Source of the DNA: Pseudomonas sp. S31
GTDB lineage: Bacteria; Pseudomonadota; Gammaproteobacteria; Pseudomonadales; Pseudomonadaceae
Length of the DNA stretch: 62,196 bases
Direction of reading: 5' to 3'
Assembly (NCBI RefSeq): GCF_016648105.1
Contig: NZ_JACVVE010000035.1
Location: 1 to 62,196, forward strand
Shown here: positions 43,940 to 53,493 of the stretch, in pieces
Numbering within the stretch: the stretch's first letter is position 1
Layout: every line of letters starts with the position of its first letter
Program-made: the position numbers and the translations under genes
Notes under the pieces: generated by a model
Database searches by the model: none
Told to the model about the DNA's origin: nothing
The model's input: the letters and a program-made list of their open reading frames with translations, nothing else

Positions 43940-45271
43940 TCATGGCTTGCGCTTGCGCGGCCCGCCATTGAAGCTCGGCACCTTGCGCACCGCTTTGACC
44001 GGCGGCGTGGCAGCGCCAGACTCTTCGCTGTCCATCCAGCGCCCCAGGCCACGCTTGGCGCTGTTTTCCTTGGGCTTCTTGGGCTTTTTCGGCTTCTTGA
44101 TCACCTGGCCACTGGCATCGGTCATCGGCACTCGGTGATCGGGAATGAAATCCGGCTCTTCATGACGCGGCAGGGTCTGGCGAGTCAGGGTCTCGATGGC
44201 CGCCAGCAATTGCACCTCATCGGCGCACACCAGCGAGATCGCCTCGCCCTTGTTGCCCGCCCGGCCGGTACGGCCGATGCGGTGCACGTAGTCCTCGGCG
44301 ACGATCGGCAAATCCAGGTTGACCACCAGCGGCAGGTCGTCGATGTCCAGGCCGCGGGCGGCGACATCGGTGGCCACCAGCACTTGCACCTCACGCGCCT
44401 TGAAGCTGTCCAGGGCGCGCTGGCGCGTGGCCTGGGGACGGTCGCCATGGATGCCGTCGGCATTCACGCCCTCGCCCATCAGGCGCTCCACCAGCTGGTC
44501 GACGCCATTGCGGGTCTTGGCGAATACCAGCACCTGTTTCCAGCGCTGCTTGCGCAGCAGGTGGCAGAACAGGTCGGCCTTGCGCTTCTTGTCCACAGGC
44601 ACCAGCCATTGCTTGACCGTGGTGGCGGCGGCGTTGCGCGGGCTCACTTCGATACTCAGCGGGTCGTTCAGCGCCAGCCCGGCGAGCATGCGGATCTGCT
44701 CGGAGAAGGTGGCCGAGAACAGCAAGGTCTGGCGCTTGCGCGGCAAGGCGGCATACACGGCCTGCAGTTCCTCGGCGAAGCCCAGGTCGAGCATGCGGTC
44801 GGCTTCGTCGAGCACCAGGGTCTGCACCTGGTTGAACTTGATGGCGTTCTGGCGGAACAGGTCGAGCAACCGGCCTGGGGTCGCCACCAGCAGGTCGACA
44901 CCACGGCGCAGGCGCATCATCTGCGGGTTGATGCTGACCCCGCCGTACACCGCGTAGGTGCTCAGGGGCAGGTTCTCGGCGTACTCGCGGATATTGGCAT
45001 GGACCTGCTCGGCCAACTCGCGGGTCGGCACCAGCACCAGGGCGCGAATCGAATTGCTGGCGACCTTCTCGCCCTCAAGGGCCAGGCGCTGCAGCACCGG
45101 CAGGGCGAAGCCGGCCGTCTTGCCGGTGCCGGTCTGGGCCGCGGCCATCAGGTCGCGACCGGCCAGCACGGCAGGGATGGCCTGGGCCTGGACCGGGGTC
45201 GGGGAGTTGTAGCCCAACTGCTGCAAAGTGCGCAGCAGAGGTTCGATCAGGCCGAGTTTGGCGAAATTCAT
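43940..45271 (-). CDS. rhlE: DEAD-box RNA helicase RhlE
   Basis: This 443-aa helicase has all DEAD-box motifs: Q-motif (GYNSPTPVQAQAIP), AAQTGTGKT, PTRELAEQ, TPGRLLDL, DEADRML, SAT, ATDVAARGLDI and HRIGRTGRAG. A basic Lys/Pro-rich tail of about 65 residues follows, typical of RhlE. It remodels structured RNA, in ribosome assembly and mRNA turnover. Monocistronic. Confidence 0.9.
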   Translation of the reverse strand: MNFAKLGLIEPLLRTLQQLGYNSPTPVQAQAIPAVLAGRDLMAAAQTGTGKTAGFALPVLQRLALEGEKVASNSIRALVLVPTRELAEQVHANIREYAENLPLSTYAVYGGVSINPQMMRLRRGVDLLVATPGRLLDLFRQNAIKFNQVQTLVLDEADRMLDLGFAEELQAVYAALPRKRQTLLFSATFSEQIRMLAGLALNDPLSIEVSPRNAAATTVKQWLVPVDKKRKADLFCHLLRKQRWKQVLVFAKTRNGVDQLVERLMGEGVNADGIHGDRPQATRQRALDSFKAREVQVLVATDVAARGLDIDDLPLVVNLDLPIVAEDYVHRIGRTGRAGNKGEAISLVCADEVQLLAAIETLTRQTLPRHEEPDFIPDHRVPMTDASGQVIKKPKKPKKPKENSAKRGLGRWMDSEESGAATPPVKAVRKVPSFNGGPRKRKP

Positions 45272-45326
45272 GGCAATACCGTCAGGGGGTTCAGCGAAGG
45301 CGGCAAGTTTACCGCAATGCCCTGCC

Positions 45327-46238
45327 CTACTTGCAGATTTCCCCTTGCAGCGGCTGCGCCGGGCGGCGCCACTGTGGCAGGCCGATCAGCACCACCGCGC
45401 TGATGATCACCGCCATGGCCAGGCACTCCTCGGCACCGATCCGCTCGCCGGCGAAGGCGATCCCCAGCAGCACCGCGACCGCCGGATTGACGTAGGCGTA
45501 GCTGGTGGCGGCAGCCGGGCGCACGTGCTTGAGCAGGTACATGTAAGCGCTGAACGCCAGGATGGAGCCGAACAGCACCAGGTAGGCCAGTGCGCCCCAG
45601 CCGGCAGCGCTGGGCATCTGCGTCATGCGCTCGCCCGACACGGCGCTGCCGATCAACAGCACCGCGCCACCGACGAGCATTTCTGCGGCACTGGCCATGG
45701 GGCCGGCGGGCAGCGGCAGCGACTTGCTCCACACCGAGCCAAAGGCCCAGGACGCTGCGGCGAACAGGATCAGCGCCGCGCCGACAGGGCTGGCCTGCAG
45801 GTTCGAGCCCAGGTTGAGCAGGCCGATGCCGACCAGCCCAAGCGCGATGCCGGCCCATTCCAGGCGCGAGTTACGGTGGCCGAACAACAAACCGAACAAC
45901 AAGGTGAACAGCGGTACGGTCGCCACTGCGAGTGCCGCCACGCCCGAAGCGACCCCTGCATGCTCGGCAACGGTCACACCGCCGTTGCCACAGCTCAGCA
46001 GCAAGAAGCCGATCGCCCCCGCTGCCCGCCATTGCGGCCAGGTTGGCGCGGGCACGCCGCGCCAGCGCAGGAACGCGTAGAGCAGCCCACCTGCGAGCAT
46101 GAAGCGAACGCCCGCCATCAGCATCGGTGGCCAGGACTCTACGCCGATACGGATGAACAGGTAGGTGGAGCCCCAGACGAGGTACAGGGCTAGGAAGGCG
46201 CCGATTAGCAACAGCGGGACGCGGCGGGAGGCAGGCAT
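45327..46238 (-). CDS. yedA: EamA-family drug/metabolite exporter, YedA-like
   Basis: This 303-aa protein has ten predicted membrane helices in two EamA repeats. The first is YLVWGSTYLFIRIGVESWPP and the second starts near LFAAASWAFGSVWSKSL. Likely exports an amino acid or small metabolite; the substrate is unknown. Confidence 0.85.
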   Translation of the reverse strand: MPASRRVPLLLIGAFLALYLVWGSTYLFIRIGVESWPPMLMAGVRFMLAGGLLYAFLRWRGVPAPTWPQWRAAGAIGFLLLSCGNGGVTVAEHAGVASGVAALAVATVPLFTLLFGLLFGHRNSRLEWAGIALGLVGIGLLNLGSNLQASPVGAALILFAAASWAFGSVWSKSLPLPAGPMASAAEMLVGGAVLLIGSAVSGERMTQMPSAAGWGALAYLVLFGSILAFSAYMYLLKHVRPAAATSYAYVNPAVAVLLGIAFAGERIGAEECLAMAVIISAVVLIGLPQWRRPAQPLQGEICK

Positions 46239-46357
46239 GGCAGGGGTACTCTGAAATCCGTTTACGGGTGCCCCAGTTTAGTGCGCGGGCGGTGCAAAAA
46301 TTAGTTACAAAAGTGGAGTAAAACACCGGCACACTTTGGCTGTATTGCGGGGGATGG

Positions 46358-46403
46358 CACCGGCTAGGCCGGTGTTCGCGGCTGAAGCCGCTCCTACAGG
46401 GAG
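46358..46403. repeat. Single degenerate REP element
   Basis: CACCGGCTAGGCCGGTG is joined to TTCGCGGCTGAAGCCGCTCC and then TACAGG. This is a REP-class palindrome with a different core (GCGGCTGAAGCCGC) from the other copies in the window. It follows the NYN gene. Confidence 0.75.
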
Positions 46404-46429
46404 GGCGGGGGATGGCACGTATGAGCAGG

Positions 46430-46909
46430 TCAATGGCGCAGCAGCAAGCGGCCCTCGATTGGGACGTAGCGGCTGGCGGCGCGGATCAGCGACAACGCCG
46501 TCAGGCCCGGCACGCCATACACCACTGCCTCGGTGCCGTGACGCTGGATCACCCGCTCGAGCAACAGGTCGAAATCGCCATCGCCGGAAGCCAGCACCAC
46601 CTGGTCGACACGGCTGGCGGCGTCGATCACATCCAGGGTGATGCCCACGTCCCAGTCGCCTTTGGCCGAGCCGTCGCTGCGCTGGATGAACGGCTTGAGC
46701 CGCACCTCGAAGCCCAGGTTGCGCAGGATCTGCTGGAATTGCTGCTGCTTGCTGTCGCCGCGGTCGATGGCATAGGCGAAGGCCTCGACGATCTGCCCTT
46801 CGCGGCTGACGTCGGCCCACAACGCGGTGTAGTCGAAATGGCAACCGTGCGCCTGGCGCACGGTGTAGTAGAGGTTCTGCACATCGGCGAACAACGCGAT
46901 CTTCTTCAC
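46430..46909 (-). CDS. NYN-domain (LabA/DUF88-like) putative RNase
   Basis: This 159-aa PIN-like fold protein starts with IALFADVQNLYY (acidic Asp9 and Asn12). It continues with AKGDWDVGITLDVID and VVLASGDGDFDLLLERVI, the acidic active-site set of NYN nucleases. It probably cleaves RNA. A 63-nt gap separates it from DUF2076 on the same strand. Confidence 0.85.
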   Translation of the reverse strand: MKKIALFADVQNLYYTVRQAHGCHFDYTALWADVSREGQIVEAFAYAIDRGDSKQQQFQQILRNLGFEVRLKPFIQRSDGSAKGDWDVGITLDVIDAASRVDQVVLASGDGDFDLLLERVIQRHGTEAVVYGVPGLTALSLIRAASRYVPIEGRLLLRH

Positions 46910-46972
46910 GACATACCCTCGGCAGAATGGGGCGCGTCGCGCCCCGAAAATGCCCGCAGTATGCCAGAGCCG

Positions 46973-47749
46973 TCAGACGTAGGAGTCGTCGTCGGAGAAG
47001 AAGCCGCCATCATCGTTGCCGTAGTCGCTGTCGTAGCCATTGTCGGCATAGCCACCCTGGTCGCCCCAGCCGCCATTGTCGGCGACCTGCTGCTGACCTC
47101 CCTGGTCCTGCCAACCGCCACTGTCGCTGGCCGGCACCGGCTCTTCCTTGATCACCTCGACCACTTCCTCGGGCTGCGAATGGTGGTTGAACAGGCTGCT
47201 GATGCCTTGGGCCAGCAGCACGCCGCCGGCCACGCCAGCCGCCGTCTGCATGGCGCCACCGAGGAAGCTGCTGGCACCGCCACGGGCCGGCGCGGCGCCG
47301 AAACCGGGCTGCTGGGCCTGGGGAGCGGCGTAGCCAGGGGCGGACGGCTCACGCCAGCCACCGCCGGGCGCCATTGGGCGCGGCGCCTGGGGTTGAATTT
47401 GAGACTGCGCTTGCGCCTGTGGCTGCGGCGCCGGGCTACGCGAGCCGGAGCCGAACAGCCCGGACAGGAAGCCACCGCCGCCGCTGCTGGCCTGCCCACG
47501 GCTGGCCTCGGCCTGGGCGCGGGCCTGCTGCAGTTCGGCCTCGAGCTGTTTGTTCTGCTCGTCCAGGCGCTTGAGCGCCGCTTCCTGTACGAGAATCGCC
47601 TGGGCCATGTAGTACGGCGCCGCTGGCTGCTGGCGCAGGTGTTCCTCGATGCGTGCCTGGGCCTGGGCATCACGCGGCTGGCTCGGGTCTTCGGCTTGCT
47701 TGATGCGGCCGAACAGGCCATCGATCAGGGTTTGTTCTTCAGTGTTCAT
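46973..47749 (-). CDS. DUF2076 domain protein
   Basis: This 258-aa protein has the family N-terminus (MNTEEQTLIDGLFGRIKQAE, QARIEEHLRQQPAAPYYMAQ), then a coiled coil. A Gly/Pro/Gln-rich linker, one hydrophobic segment near 165-185 (GAMQTAAGVAGGVLLAQG) and an acidic Asp/Gly/Tyr-rich tail follow. It is probably a periplasmic or membrane-associated protein; no function is known to me. Confidence 0.85.
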   Translation of the reverse strand: MNTEEQTLIDGLFGRIKQAEDPSQPRDAQAQARIEEHLRQQPAAPYYMAQAILVQEAALKRLDEQNKQLEAELQQARAQAEASRGQASSGGGGFLSGLFGSGSRSPAPQPQAQAQSQIQPQAPRPMAPGGGWREPSAPGYAAPQAQQPGFGAAPARGGASSFLGGAMQTAAGVAGGVLLAQGISSLFNHHSQPEEVVEVIKEEPVPASDSGGWQDQGGQQQVADNGGWGDQGGYADNGYDSDYGNDDGGFFSDDDSYV

Positions 47750-47903
47750 GGGCTACCTCATGGGCAAGCGGGACATCGGACACCGTCAAGATGGGGCGCG
47801 CGGGCAATGGATTCAATCATCCGAACGGTGAAAGTTTTTTCAGCAAATGACTGCGCTGGGCTAAAGTTAGGCCCCTGTTTTGACTGTCCTGTGATGTCGA
47901 CCC

Positions 47904-48560
47904 ATGAATCCGCTTAGCGTTTTGCGCGACTCCCTCTACTTCTTCCGCCGCCACCTGGGCAACATCGTCACCCTGTGCCTGCCATTGATCGTGCTCGAGT
48001 CGCTGCTTGCCCAACTGCTGCAAAGCCAGCTCAGCGAGCGCGCGGCGATGGCCGCCGCCACCGTGGTGGGCCTGGTGCTGTATCCGCTGTACAACGCCGC
48101 GCTGATCCTCTACCTCGACACCCGCAGCAATGGCCAGGAAATCGCCAACCGCGACTTGCTCGCGCGCGCCGCGCAACTCTGGGCGCCGCTGGTGTTGCTG
48201 CTGGTGATCAGCTTCCTGTTGATCATCGCCGGCCTGGCGCTGCTGGTGATTCCAGGGATCTGGATCATGATCAACCTGGTGTTCGCCGAGTACCTGCTGG
48301 TGCTGCGCGGCATGCCGGTGATGCAGGCGATGCGGGCCAGCGCGGCCATGACCACCGGCAACTTCCTGCGCATCTTGGTGTGCCTGCTGGCAGTGCTGGC
48401 ACCGCTGTGGTTGATCGATGCGCTTTTGATGACCGCGTTCCCCGAACCTGCAGCGGGCGTCGAGCTACTGCTCAACAGCCTGAACGGCTTCCTCAGCCTG
48501 TTCATCACCGTGGTGCTGTATCGCCTGTTCATGTTGCTGGAGTCCGAAGCAGGCGCCTAG
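47904..48560 (+). CDS. YciC/UPF0259-family inner-membrane protein
   Basis: This 218-aa protein has five or six predicted membrane helices and the family motif around PGIWIMINLVFAEYLLVLRG. The start ATG follows a 150-nt region upstream of which the DUF2076 gene diverges. Role unknown; it may aid envelope protein or lipid handling. The EEP gene follows after 62 nt on the same strand. Confidence 0.8.
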   Translation: MNPLSVLRDSLYFFRRHLGNIVTLCLPLIVLESLLAQLLQSQLSERAAMAAATVVGLVLYPLYNAALILYLDTRSNGQEIANRDLLARAAQLWAPLVLLLVISFLLIIAGLALLVIPGIWIMINLVFAEYLLVLRGMPVMQAMRASAAMTTGNFLRILVCLLAVLAPLWLIDALLMTAFPEPAAGVELLLNSLNGFLSLFITVVLYRLFMLLESEAGA

Positions 48561-48622
48561 GCTGGCCGGCCGACGAACGGCTCGGTTATGCTGGCTGCCA
48601 TTCGCACCGACAAGCCGAGCCG

Positions 48623-49702
48623 ATGACCCGACTACTGCGCAACGTCCTGCTCCTGCTCATCCTGCTGCTGGCCCTGCTGTGGTTGCTCGCCAACCACCTG
48701 GGCTGGCAGCCCGCGCCGCGCGAGTCGGTGCCGGTGGCCTGCCAGGGCAACCCCGCGCCACTGCAACCGGGCCAGGCGCTCAAGGTGATGACCTGGAACG
48801 TGCAGTACCTGGCCGGCAAGCGCTACGTGTTCTGGTACGACCAGGGCCACGGCGACGATACCCGGCCCAGCGCCGAGGACCTGGCGTTCAACCTCGATGA
48901 AGTGGCCCGGGTCATCCGCACCCAGCAACCCGACCTGGTGCTGCTGCAGGAGCTGGACAAGAACGCCAAGGCCACCGACTACCAGGACCAGCTGGCGCTG
49001 CTGCGCGAACGCCTGGCCGACCTCTACCCCTGCGCCGCCCAGGCCTACGACTGGCAGGCCGGCCTGGTGCCCGACCGGCACATCCTCGGCAGCGTCGGTC
49101 GGACCCTGGCCACCCTCAGCCGCTACCCCATCAGCAAGGCCGAGCGCCTGAGCCTGCCCAACGCCGCCAGCAATCCTCTGCAGCGCCTGTTGCAGCCGCA
49201 GCCGGCACTGCTGGTCAGCTATCTGCCCATCGAAGGTGGCGCTCGCCTGGCGGTGCTCAATACCCGGTTGTCTCCCTACCAACCCGGCAGCGACCTGCAA
49301 CGGCGCCAGGTGAGCCATGTGGCCAAGGTCCTCGACCGCCTGGAAGGCCAGGGCACGCCGTGGCTGATCGGCGGCGACTTCAACCTGTTGCCGCTGGGCC
49401 AGTACCGACGCCTGCCACCCGCGCTGCGCAGCGCCTACCCCGCCGACAGCGATCTGCACCTGCTGTGGGACAAGTACCCGATGATCCCCAGCAATGCCGA
49501 AGCCAGTGGCGCCGAGCGCGACGCCTGGCTGACCCACTACCCCAACGACCCGGCAGCCAGCGGGCCCGACCGCACCCTCGACTACCTGCTGCACAGCCCG
49601 CGGCTGCTGCGCCAGGATGCCCAGGTGCTGCAGCAGGACACCCTGCAGATATCCGACCATCTGCCCGTATTCGCCCGCCTGCAGTTACCCCCACGCTCCT
49701 GA
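48623..49702 (+). CDS. Membrane-anchored endonuclease/exonuclease/phosphatase-family hydrolase
   Basis: This 359-aa protein starts at the ATG at 48,623; earlier in-frame sequence overlaps yciC in another frame and is not protein-like. One N-terminal membrane helix (residues about 5-27) is followed by an EEP domain: MTWNVQYLAG, LLQELDKN (metal-binding Glu), LIGGDFNLLPLG and SDHLPVFARL. The substrate may be a phosphodiester or phospholipid headgroup. Confidence 0.85.
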   Translation: MTRLLRNVLLLLILLLALLWLLANHLGWQPAPRESVPVACQGNPAPLQPGQALKVMTWNVQYLAGKRYVFWYDQGHGDDTRPSAEDLAFNLDEVARVIRTQQPDLVLLQELDKNAKATDYQDQLALLRERLADLYPCAAQAYDWQAGLVPDRHILGSVGRTLATLSRYPISKAERLSLPNAASNPLQRLLQPQPALLVSYLPIEGGARLAVLNTRLSPYQPGSDLQRRQVSHVAKVLDRLEGQGTPWLIGGDFNLLPLGQYRRLPPALRSAYPADSDLHLLWDKYPMIPSNAEASGAERDAWLTHYPNDPAASGPDRTLDYLLHSPRLLRQDAQVLQQDTLQISDHLPVFARLQLPPRS

Positions 49703-49709
49703 GCGGGTA

Positions 49710-50597
49710 TCAGCCGGCGGTCGGCGCCACCTTTCCAGCCTGGGCCTCGAGCAGCCCGGCGAGAACCATCACCGGCTCGTTCGGACTGCGGCTGGAGTGG
49801 TGCACCAGGCCGATGTCGCGATAGAACGTGTGCTCGCCCAGGTCCAGGGCCCGCACTCCGGCCGGCCAGGCTTTGTGCCCGACGGTCTCGGGGACGATGG
49901 CTACGCCGACGCCATTGGCCACCAGCTTGCCGATCGCCTCGAGTTCATCCAGCTCACACACCTCGCGCGGGGTGAAGTGCATCCTGCGCAAGAAGCGATC
50001 GACCTGGCGCCCACCGAACGAGGCTCGGTCGTAGCGGATGAACGGCTGGCTGGCGAGCAATTCGCGCCAGTCCTCCTGGGGCGCCTTCTTCGGCACCAGC
50101 AAGCGGTAGGGCTCGTTGGCCAGCGGCCGCCACTTCAGGTCGCTCTGCAAGGCGAACGCCGGGTGGATGATCACCGCCAGGTCGATCTCACCGGCATCGA
50201 CCTGGTCCAGCAGTTCCATCGACAACCCTGGCAGCACCCGCGAACGCAGGTTCGGCCACTGCTGGTGGAAGCGCGCCAGGGCACCGGGCAGGAGCATGCG
50301 CTGGACCGACGCGATGGCGCCCAGGGTCAGCAGTTGCGGGGCCTGGGTCTCAGGCACCGGGGAGCCCAGGGTGTTGTACAGGCGGATCAGCTCCTGGGCC
50401 TGGTGCAGGGTCTGGTAGCCGACCGAATTGAGGTGCGCGCTGCGCCCGGTACGGTCGAACAGCTCCAGGCCCAGTTCGGCTTCCAGGCGGGCGATCTGCG
50501 CGCTCACCGCTGCCTGGGTTAGGCCAATCTTCTGCGCGGCAGCGGCGAAAGTTCCCTCCCTGGCCACGGCCACCAGGGTTTTCAGTTCACGGATCAT
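49710..50597 (-). CDS. LysR-family regulator
   Basis: This 295-aa protein has an N-terminal winged helix (VAVAREGTFAAAAQKIGLTQAAVSAQIARLE). It is divergent from the VOC gene with an AT-rich 147-nt gap holding a TTTG-N7-CAAA dyad. LysR genes of this type often sit beside pxp operons, so it may also affect the MHS-pxp-acc genes downstream. That link is inference. Confidence 0.9.
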   Translation of the reverse strand: MIRELKTLVAVAREGTFAAAAQKIGLTQAAVSAQIARLEAELGLELFDRTGRSAHLNSVGYQTLHQAQELIRLYNTLGSPVPETQAPQLLTLGAIASVQRMLLPGALARFHQQWPNLRSRVLPGLSMELLDQVDAGEIDLAVIIHPAFALQSDLKWRPLANEPYRLLVPKKAPQEDWRELLASQPFIRYDRASFGGRQVDRFLRRMHFTPREVCELDELEAIGKLVANGVGVAIVPETVGHKAWPAGVRALDLGEHTFYRDIGLVHHSSRSPNEPVMVLAGLLEAQAGKVAPTAG

Positions 50598-50609
50598 TGA
50601 TAAATTTTC

Positions 50610-50624
50610 TTTGTGAATTTCAAA
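50610..50624. promoter_or_regulatory. Possible LysR binding site
   Basis: TTTG-N7-CAAA is an imperfect 15-bp dyad of the T-N11-A class, 13 nt upstream of the LysR start in an AT-rich stretch shared with the VOC gene promoter. Confidence 0.35.
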
Positions 50625-50744
50625 AAAATATATTGTTTTTTTTGTCTGTCGGCTACCCCTAAGATGGCTCCAAGGCGTAGGGCACCTGGCCGAACTCGAC
50701 CGGCCCCGAGCGCCTCATCAAAACGACAAGACTGGAGCCCCCTG

Positions 50745-51170
50745 ATGAGTCTCTCCCCTTTCCACCTGGCAATCCCTGTATACGACCTCCCGGCCGCCCG
50801 CGCTTTCTACGGTGACCTGTTCGGCCTGGCCGAAGGCCGCTCCAGCGACCATTGGGTCGACTTCGACTTCTATGGCCACCAGCTGGTCATCCACGAACAC
50901 CCCAAGACCGCCAGCCAGGAATCGGCGCACACCAACGCCGTGGATGGCCACGACGTGCCGGTGCCGCACTTCGGCATCATCCTCGGCTGGGAAGAGTGGG
51001 AAGCCCTGGCCGACCGCCTGCAGGCGCGTGAAACCAAGTTCGTCATCGAGCCCTATGTGCGCTTCAAGGGCCAAGTCGGCGAGCAGGCCACCATGTTCCT
51101 CTTCGACCCGTGCGGCAATGCCCTGGAGTTCAAGGCCTTCAAGGACATGAGCCAGCTGTTCGCCAAGTGA
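50745..51170 (+). CDS. VOC-family (glyoxalase/dioxygenase fold) protein
   Basis: This 141-aa protein has one VOC module pair, starting LAIPVYDLPAARAFYGDLFGL and ending FDPCGNALEFKAF (metal-ligand Glu). The start is the ATG at 50,745; the preceding codons are intergenic in character. It may be a small-molecule lyase, dioxygenase or resistance protein; the substrate is unknown. Confidence 0.85.
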   Translation: MSLSPFHLAIPVYDLPAARAFYGDLFGLAEGRSSDHWVDFDFYGHQLVIHEHPKTASQESAHTNAVDGHDVPVPHFGIILGWEEWEALADRLQARETKFVIEPYVRFKGQVGEQATMFLFDPCGNALEFKAFKDMSQLFAK

Positions 51171-51356
51171 CGGACCACGCGGCGCCGAATCAGTAGTCGG
51201 CGCTGCACCTCTAATAAAGAAATGACACCGCGCAGCCCGTGCACTGCGCTGCCTTGCTTACTGCCCATCACAACCGGTTTGCCCCGTGCAGACACATAAA
51301 AACAGGCGGCCCTGACCGCCTTACTAACAATCCGTTGGTTCCGTGAATGGTGATCT

Positions 51357-52703
51357 ATGTCTTGCGTACTAGCCCCAGAGGGTCCGGGCTCCGTGCCTGC
51401 GCCTTCCACCGTTGCAGCCCCCGTCCACAGCGATAGCCGTTCGGTCAGCCGCAAGGCCGCTATCGCCGCCTCCACCGGTACCGCCGTCGAGTACTACGAA
51501 TTTGGCGTCTATGGCTACATGGCCGCGGTCATCGCGCCGTTGTTCTTCCCCAGCGACAACCCCGCCGCCGCCCTGCTCGCTTCGCTGGCCGTGTTCGGCA
51601 GTGCGTTCCTCACCCGCCCACTGGGCGGCATCGTGCTCGGCCGCCTGGGTGACCGCATCGGCCGCCGGGGCGTGCTACTCACCACGGTGATCGGCATGGG
51701 CTTGTCCACCGCCTTGATCGGCTTCCTGCCGACGGCGGCGCAGGCCGGCATCCTGGCGCCGATCCTGCTGGTGCTGATCCGCCTTGCCCAGGGCTTCTTC
51801 GCCGGGGCCGAGGTGGTGGGCGCCGCAGCGTTCGTCGCCGAATCCTCTCCTGCACACCGGCGTGGTTTCTTCGGTGCCTTCACCCCGGTCGGCGTGGCCC
51901 TCGGCGGCGGCACCGCGGCCTGCGTGTGTGGCGTGGTGACCCTGCTGCTCAGCCCCGAGGCCCTGCAGGAATGGGGCTGGCGCATCCCGTTCTTTCTCTG
52001 CGTGCCGCTGGTGATCCTGTCCTGCAAGATGCGCCACAATGTCGAGGAAACCCCCGAGTACCAGGCCTTCCTGAAAAAGGACAAACCGCCTGCGGCACCG
52101 GTACGCGAGGTGATGCGCAAGCATCTGGGCAGCGTGGTACGCGTGGTGATCCTGGCCTTCGGCCAGAACGTCGGCTACTTCATCGGCATTGTGTTCATGA
52201 ACATCTACCTGACCACGTACCTGAAGTTCGACAAGACCCACGTCTACTGGACCATCGCCTGCATCAGCTTCCTGGTAGCCGCGATGATGCCGTTCTGGGG
52301 CGGCGTGTCGGACCGCCTCGGACGCCGGCGTACCCTGGCCATCGGTTTTACCGGCTACATCCTGTTGGTGGTGCCGATGATGATGCTGATGAACGGTGCG
52401 TCGATCTGGATGGCCGCCCTGGCGCTGCTGGTGGCGACCTTGCCGATGCCGATCATCCAGTCGGTGGGCTACCCCACCTACGCCGAGCAGTTCCCCACTC
52501 GAGTGCGCTACACCGGCATGGCGATCGCCATCAACCTGGGCGCGATCATGGGTGGCGGCCTGGCGCCGTACCTGTCCTCGGCGCTGATCGGGGCCACCGG
52601 CAACCTGCTGATGCCTGGCTACTTCCTGGCCGGTGCCGCGGCACTGAGCCTGCTGTCGCTGCTGTTCCTCAAGGAAACCGCAGGGCACCAGCTCGAGCGC
52701 TGA
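51357..52703 (+). CDS. MHS-family (metabolite:H+ symporter) MFS transporter
   Basis: This 448-aa protein has twelve predicted helices and the MHS signature TAVEYYEFGVYGYMAAVIAPLFF. LTRPLGGIVLGRLGDRIGRR follows. Relatives carry proline/betaine, shikimate or dicarboxylates. It begins the run of genes continuing to pxpB after 22 nt, so it likely imports the lactam or amino-acid substrate of that operon. The 186-nt leader has a short AGGCGG/CCGCCT hairpin. Confidence 0.85.
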   Translation: MSCVLAPEGPGSVPAPSTVAAPVHSDSRSVSRKAAIAASTGTAVEYYEFGVYGYMAAVIAPLFFPSDNPAAALLASLAVFGSAFLTRPLGGIVLGRLGDRIGRRGVLLTTVIGMGLSTALIGFLPTAAQAGILAPILLVLIRLAQGFFAGAEVVGAAAFVAESSPAHRRGFFGAFTPVGVALGGGTAACVCGVVTLLLSPEALQEWGWRIPFFLCVPLVILSCKMRHNVEETPEYQAFLKKDKPPAAPVREVMRKHLGSVVRVVILAFGQNVGYFIGIVFMNIYLTTYLKFDKTHVYWTIACISFLVAAMMPFWGGVSDRLGRRRTLAIGFTGYILLVVPMMMLMNGASIWMAALALLVATLPMPIIQSVGYPTYAEQFPTRVRYTGMAIAINLGAIMGGGLAPYLSSALIGATGNLLMPGYFLAGAAALSLLSLLFLKETAGHQLER

Positions 52704-52725
52704 CGCGCGCACCGAGGTAAACGAG

Positions 52726-53493
52726 ATGAACATGTTGAAATCCTTGCACCCCCTGGGCAGCGACCCGGTTCAGGCCTGGACGCTGTCCCCGGCCGGGGAC
52801 AGCTGCCTGGTCGTCACATTCGGCGCTGTGCTCAGCGCCGAGACCAACCGCCAGGTGGCCCGTTGCGCCCGGCAACTCGATGCAGCAGCCAGGCAAGGCC
52901 TGCTGCCGGGCATCACCGATATCGTCCCGGCCATGGTCTCGCTGGGCGTGCACTACCGCCCCGAGCAGGTCGCCTGCCAGGGCGACGAATGCCCGTTCGA
53001 CGCCCTCGCGGCCCAGGTCGAGGCGGTGCTGCGCCAGGACGAGGACAGCCAGGCCAGCGCGCCCAGGTTGATCGAGATCCCGGTGTGCTACGGCGGCGAG
53101 CATGGCCCCGACCTCGACGCGGTCGCACAGGGCCTGGGCCTCACGCCGCAAGCGCTGATCGATCTGCACAGCGGCCAGTGGCTGGACGTGCTGATGGTCG
53201 GCTTCGCCCCCGGGCACCCCTACATTGGCGTGCTCGACCCACGGCTCGACCCGCAGCGGCGGGCGAGCCCACGCACCCAGGTGGCGCCGGGCAGCATCGG
53301 CCTGGCCAACCGCCAGTCGGTGATCTACCCGCTGGAGCTGCCGGGTGGCTGGAACCTGATCGGCCGCACCCCGCTGAAGATGTTCGACGCCTACCGCGGC
53401 GAACCTTGCCTGCTGCACAGCGGCGACAAGGTGCGCTTCGTGCCGATCGAGCCTGGGCAATTCGCCGCATTGTCGCAACAGGAGCACCCGTGA
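52726..53493 (+). CDS. pxpB: 5-oxoprolinase subunit PxpB (KipI/AHS1 family)
   Basis: This 255-aa protein has GITDIVPAMVSLGVHYRP, EIPVCYGGEHGPDLDAVA and FAPGHPYIGVLDPRL, the hallmarks of the AHS1 (allophanate hydrolase subunit 1) family. AHS1 and AHS2 together correspond to the carboxyltransferase part of urea carboxylase. It overlaps the PxpC start. Confidence 0.9.
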   Translation: MNMLKSLHPLGSDPVQAWTLSPAGDSCLVVTFGAVLSAETNRQVARCARQLDAAARQGLLPGITDIVPAMVSLGVHYRPEQVACQGDECPFDALAAQVEAVLRQDEDSQASAPRLIEIPVCYGGEHGPDLDAVAQGLGLTPQALIDLHSGQWLDVLMVGFAPGHPYIGVLDPRLDPQRRASPRTQVAPGSIGLANRQSVIYPLELPGGWNLIGRTPLKMFDAYRGEPCLLHSGDKVRFVPIEPGQFAALSQQEHP